A DNA stretch of 64,000 nucleotides from Leptospira wolffii serovar Khorat str. Khorat-H2 (GTDB lineage Bacteria > Spirochaetota > Leptospiria > Leptospirales > Leptospiraceae). A program made the position numbers and the translations under genes. The DNA lies in assembly GCF_000306115.2 (NCBI RefSeq), contig NZ_AKWX02000020.1:1-64000 (forward strand). Reading direction: 5' to 3'. Below are positions 61,289 to 64,000 of this stretch, one piece after another. Below the pieces are notes generated by a model that made no database searches, had not been told where the DNA came from, and was given only the letters and a program-made list of their open reading frames with translations. Position 1 is the stretch's first letter, and the number at the start of each line of letters is the position of its first letter.

Positions 61289-62101
61289 TTAAAAAGCCCA
61301 GCCCACGAATAGATTCAGGCCGAAACTAGTGCCTGGTAATTTCTCGCTATTTTGATAGGCGTATTTACGGTAGAGTAAGTCTCCGGTGCTGGCCACACGA
61401 TCCGAGTAATACAAATCGGAAACGGAGAAGGAATTCTTGTAGGGAAAATACCAGCTCCAAACGGCCTCCCACCCAAAGAAAAATCCGGAAACGGTTTGGT
61501 AACGAAATCCCAGTCCCAATCCCGCGAAATTTCTAGGTCCGGAACTAAAGGAATCTTTTTCATATCGATAGGTATTGCCTGCACTTTCCCAATATAATGC
61601 GGATTCGGTTTTTCTAAAATTCTCCCTCCCCAACCATAGGGACGCGAAGAATGGAGAGTCGACAATATATCTCTGTAGGAAGACTGCACCTCCCCAGTAT
61701 TTTTCCTCAGCGTTTCTCAAACGGCCGTAAAATGTGGGAGGGGTTAGGAAATAGGAAAAAGCGACATCGTTATCGAAACGATTCACCTCCCGATTCATGT
61801 ATCCGGTGGCTCCGATCGCCCATTGGGAATCCAGCATCCGAGCCGCTTGGATGGAATAGTATCTTTCGAATCCGAAGCCTCCGATCTGATTCTTGTATTT
61901 TTCCCTTAAGTCGGACTGGCTGGGCCCGCTCGACTTTTTTTCCGGAGGGAGCTCGTTCATAGGACTCGGTTTGGGAGCAAGCTTCTCCTCCGGTTTTTGC
62001 ACATCCTCTTGTCCGAGTATAGGAAGAGAAAAAAGAACTAAGATAAGAAAACAAGATAGGGGCAGGGATAGGCGAAATCCGCCTTTTTTGTAGGAAGACA
62101 T
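61289..62101 (-). CDS. Probable outer-membrane protein
   Basis: A 270-residue protein with a signal peptide (RLSLPLSCFLILVLFSLPILG), a Pro/Lys-rich linker (KPEEKLAPKPSPMNELPPEKK), and a beta-rich domain with alternating aromatics (YYSIQAARMLDSQWAIGATGY, GLGLGFRYQTVSGFFFGWEAV) that ends in FVGWAF. A terminal Phe is the outer-membrane barrel signal. Function unknown; the linker may cross the periplasm. Confidence 0.75.
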   Translation of the reverse strand: MSSYKKGGFRLSLPLSCFLILVLFSLPILGQEDVQKPEEKLAPKPSPMNELPPEKKSSGPSQSDLREKYKNQIGGFGFERYYSIQAARMLDSQWAIGATGYMNREVNRFDNDVAFSYFLTPPTFYGRLRNAEEKYWGGAVFLQRYIVDSPFFASLWLGRENFRKTESALYWESAGNTYRYEKDSFSSGPRNFAGLGLGFRYQTVSGFFFGWEAVWSWYFPYKNSFSVSDLYYSDRVASTGDLLYRKYAYQNSEKLPGTSFGLNLFVGWAF

Positions 62102-62300
62102 TCACTAGCAAAGACACCCGAAATCGGAAAATGTCAAGCAGTGGAGAACCGGTTTGTAGGAAGAATGCCCCGAAAAAAGGGGCCTTAAGCGAGTCGGAGG
62201 CCGAGGTCTTTACTCTTGTAGGAACTTACCTAAAGCGTAAAGATCAGCGACCGTCCAACTCATAGTTCGAATCTAAAAAATCCGACTATGGGAGCGAAGT

Positions 62301-62675
62301 TTAGGCTTTAGCCTTAGAAGCGGTTGCTTTGATAGTTTCCGCAACTTCGGAAAGCTTCGCCTTTACGGCTTCCAATTGTCCTTCAGGAACGCGTTTCTTG
62401 ATTTCTTCGGAAATCTGGTTGTATTTCTCTACGATTTTACCGCGAGTCTCTTCGTAGTTCTTTCCGGCAACGGTAGAAACTTCTTTGATTTCGTTCAGAA
62501 GTTTGTCTACGGATTCGCGGATTTTAACGGAAGCCTCGGAATTATCGGCTGCGCCCTTAGCGACCAATTCGCCGTAGGTTTTCTCCAAATCCACTTTTGC
62601 TTTTTCCAGTCCTTCCTGGCCTGATTTCAGAAGACCGATTCCGGCGTTCAGAATGTCCAACAATTGCTTTTCCAT
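62301..62675 (-). CDS. Phasin-like protein (copy 2)
   Basis: A 124-residue, highly helical, Lys/Glu-rich protein: [20 protein letters not shown] at the front, then [21 protein letters not shown], and a Lys-Ala tail, fitting a phasin that coats polyhydroxyalkanoate granules. It shares the LNAGIG-like opening with copy 1 at 28753. GGAGAG precedes the ATG. The promoter carries two TGC-rich sites. The neighbouring PPK2 gene, read in the same direction, suggests storage metabolism. Confidence 0.8.
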   Translation of the reverse strand: MEKQLLDILNAGIGLLKSGQEGLEKAKVDLEKTYGELVAKGAADNSEASVKIRESVDKLLNEIKEVSTVAGKNYEETRGKIVEKYNQISEEIKKRVPEGQLEAVKAKLSEVAETIKATASKAKA

Positions 62676-62700
62676 TTATCTCTCCTTTCTTCGGCCCAAC

Positions 62701-62749
62701 TTTGTGCGCCGCACAAACCATCTATATTGCAGCGCACAAAACGGGTCAA
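62701..62749 (-). promoter_or_regulatory. Phasin-2 promoter with two operator-like sites
   Basis: On the minus strand, -35 TTGACC (62744-62749) and -10 TATAGA (62721-62726) are spaced 17 bases. Inside the spacer lies TTTTGTGCGCTGCA (62728-62741). Just downstream, near the expected transcription start, is the palindrome TTTGTGC-GCC-GCACAAA (62701-62717). The arrangement predicts repression by a PhaR-like protein. Confidence 0.65.
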
Positions 62750-62815
62750 TCCAGAATTGAAAAAAAGGAGAAAAAAAGAAAAAATTTCCCCGAGAAGAAT
62801 AGGGAGCAATTCCCT

Positions 62816-63556
62816 CTATTTCACGCTTGGATAGTGCAGATCCATTTCCTCCAACGCCTTGCGTAGATACCGAGCCACTAAATAGTCCCGATACCATTTC
62901 TTATCCGCAGGCAGAATCTCCCAATTGCAAGGAGACTTGGAATTCTTGAACACGAATTCGTAAGCCTTCCAGTGTTCCTGGAAGAGTTTATGGGAATCCA
63001 GATCGCTCGGATCGAATTTCCACATTTTCTTGGGATCCTCTAGCCTCTCGTCGATCCTCTTCTTCTGCTCTTTTTTGGAGATATGTAGGAAGAATTTCAG
63101 AATCTTGGTATCGTTCTCATCCACTAGTAGTCTCTCGAAAGAATCCACCATCTCCAAACGACGAAGAATTCTTTCCTCCGAAAGGCTGTCCTTAACCAAA
63201 GGAACCAAAATATCCTCGTAATGAGAACGATTGAAAACCTGGATCATTCCTTTGGAGGGTGTAGCCTTATGGATCCTCCAAAGAAAATCGTAACTGGCCT
63301 CTTCTTCCGTAGGAACTTTCCAAGCCTTGCAGGTGCAACCCAAAGGATTCAGAGCGGTAAATAGCTTCTTTACCGTCCCGTCTTTACCGGAAGCGTCCAC
63401 TCCCTGTAAGATAACCAGTAAGGATTTTTTCCGACTCGCGAAAAGGCGGGTCTGGAGTTCCGCGATTTTTTCCAGGTCTTCGGCCTTGTCCGCTTCGGCC
63501 TTATCCTTATCGATGTCTTCCGGTGGTTCTGTGGAGAGTTCCGACAAATTTATCAT
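62816..63556 (-). CDS. ppk2: Polyphosphate kinase 2 family protein
   Basis: A 246-residue PPK2 that transfers phosphate between polyphosphate and nucleotides. LLVILQGVDASGKDGTVKKLF is the Walker A loop with the catalytic Asp, IQVFNRSHYEDILVP is the Walker B form, and KKEQKKRIDERLEDPKKMWKF the lid. Single-domain size suits a class I-type or related PPK2; direction (ADP or GDP) cannot be fixed. It lies upstream of the phasin gene on the same strand, about 140 bases away, and is preceded by the DUF2804-like gene. Confidence 0.93.
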   Translation of the reverse strand: MINLSELSTEPPEDIDKDKAEADKAEDLEKIAELQTRLFASRKKSLLVILQGVDASGKDGTVKKLFTALNPLGCTCKAWKVPTEEEASYDFLWRIHKATPSKGMIQVFNRSHYEDILVPLVKDSLSEERILRRLEMVDSFERLLVDENDTKILKFFLHISKKEQKKRIDERLEDPKKMWKFDPSDLDSHKLFQEHWKAYEFVFKNSKSPCNWEILPADKKWYRDYLVARYLRKALEEMDLHYPSVK

Positions 63557-63563
63557 TTTAGTC

Positions 63564-64000
63564 TTACCAACGAGCCGTATGATTCTCGGCCCAGCCCTGT
63601 CCTTTTTCTATCCTAAATTCGGATTTGCCGATGCGAAGCACTCCTTCGAAGCTTCCGATCATTTGATCCACTCTGGATGCGATAATTCCCACATTCGAAA
63701 CCGCCTTTCTGTGGAAATCGGGTGTCAATACCAGTTCCACCGCTTTGCTCTCTTTGGAATAAATCACCCAAGGCTTTTCCGGATTTTTTTTGTCGAATTC
63801 GAAAGCGACTACGGAAGGAATCTTGTAAATTCTTCCGTTGATGAGTAACGCATTTTCCGTGGTTCCGGTTCCGTCCGTCCAGCCTCCGCCCAGATTCACT
63901 CCGTACACTTCGTTTCCGCCTGGACGATAGGACATGGATGCCCAATTCCATTTCGTAGAATATGGCCAGATCCCTCTTCCGAAATCCAAAACTCCGAAAG
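63564..64000 (-). CDS. DUF2804-like protein (5' end outside window)
   Basis: Only the C-terminal end of about 145 residues is present; the frame continues past the right edge. It includes DFGRGIWPYSTKWNWAS, then YGVNLGGGWTDGTGTTENAL, which I associate with the DUF2804 family (function unknown). It ends 7 bases before the PPK2 gene, so the two are probably co-transcribed. No catalytic residue can be named. Confidence 0.8.
   Translation of the reverse strand, partial: FGVLDFGRGIWPYSTKWNWASMSYRPGGNEVYGVNLGGGWTDGTGTTENALLINGRIYKIPSVVAFEFDKKNPEKPWVIYSKESKAVELVLTPDFHRKAVSNVGIIASRVDQMIGSFEGVLRIGKSEFRIEKGQGWAENHTARW

Overview
The window looks like a stretch of chromosome from a spirochaete of the genus Leptospira (inference, not proven). 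The pointers are TTG start codons on several genes, spirochaete-style lipoproteins with loose lipoboxes, two families I associate with Leptospira (LIC_10091-like and LIC_13355-like), an etfBA pair, a HATPase-HDOD regulator, and a moderate GC content (mid-40s by eye). I cannot name the species. Both ends cut genes: an Rhs protein at the left and a DUF2804-type protein at the right.

Layout. (1) 1-2.45 kb is an accessory, AT-richer island: the C-terminal end of an Rhs polymorphic toxin with a type-50 toxin tip, a partner immunity gene, a decayed transposase tail, and a two-gene orphan immunity cassette ending in an Imm63-type protein. (2) 2.6-11.3 kb holds a glycerate kinase, an old yellow enzyme with its MarR regulator and a palindromic operator, a DUF4097-like protein, a CapA-type phosphoesterase, a lipoprotein, an outer-membrane protein and an acyl-CoA dehydrogenase. 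(3) 11.5-22.4 kb on the plus strand holds a GT-C-type membrane glycosyltransferase, a small membrane protein, etfB-etfA, a LolA-like protein, a large conserved hypothetical, trpS, comEC and rsmA. Several start sites in this run lie inside hairpins, the strongest at 16197-16229. (4) 22.4-27.1 kb on the minus strand holds rsgA, a HATPase-HDOD protein and an ABC exporter pair. (5) 27.2-35.9 kb is mixed: sixA, tRNA-Pro(GGG), a class-D-like beta-lactamase/PBP protein, a phasin-like protein, thioesterase, SGNH lipoprotein, a second GT-C enzyme, a STAS protein, a catalytically degenerate tyrosine-recombinase-like protein and an alpha/beta hydrolase. (6) 36-46.4 kb holds a MASE1 hybrid histidine kinase, a SET-domain methyltransferase, a Nudix/RppH-globin-acylphosphatase run, an MFS transporter divergent from a gamma-glutamyltransferase, and an aldo/keto reductase. 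(7) 46.5-55.4 kb holds lipoproteins, a Ktr/Trk potassium uptake pair, an adenosine-deaminase-like hydrolase, a MATE exporter and gmd with a clear terminator. (8) 55.4-64 kb holds a lipoprotein, a DNA glycosylase with a double cyclic-nucleotide-domain regulator, small Leptospira-type proteins, a GDPD, a barrel protein, a second phasin-like gene, a PPK2 kinase and a DUF2804 fragment.

The most useful cross-window link is regulatory. The two phasin-like genes, 33 kb apart, carry nearly the same TGC-rich motif (TGCA-NN-GCACAAAA) inside their predicted promoters, as expected for a PhaR-type repressor. The second phasin lies next to PPK2, which suggests a carbon/polyphosphate storage theme. Most of the rest reads as ordinary core genome. 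There is no CRISPR array, rRNA gene or intact insertion sequence.
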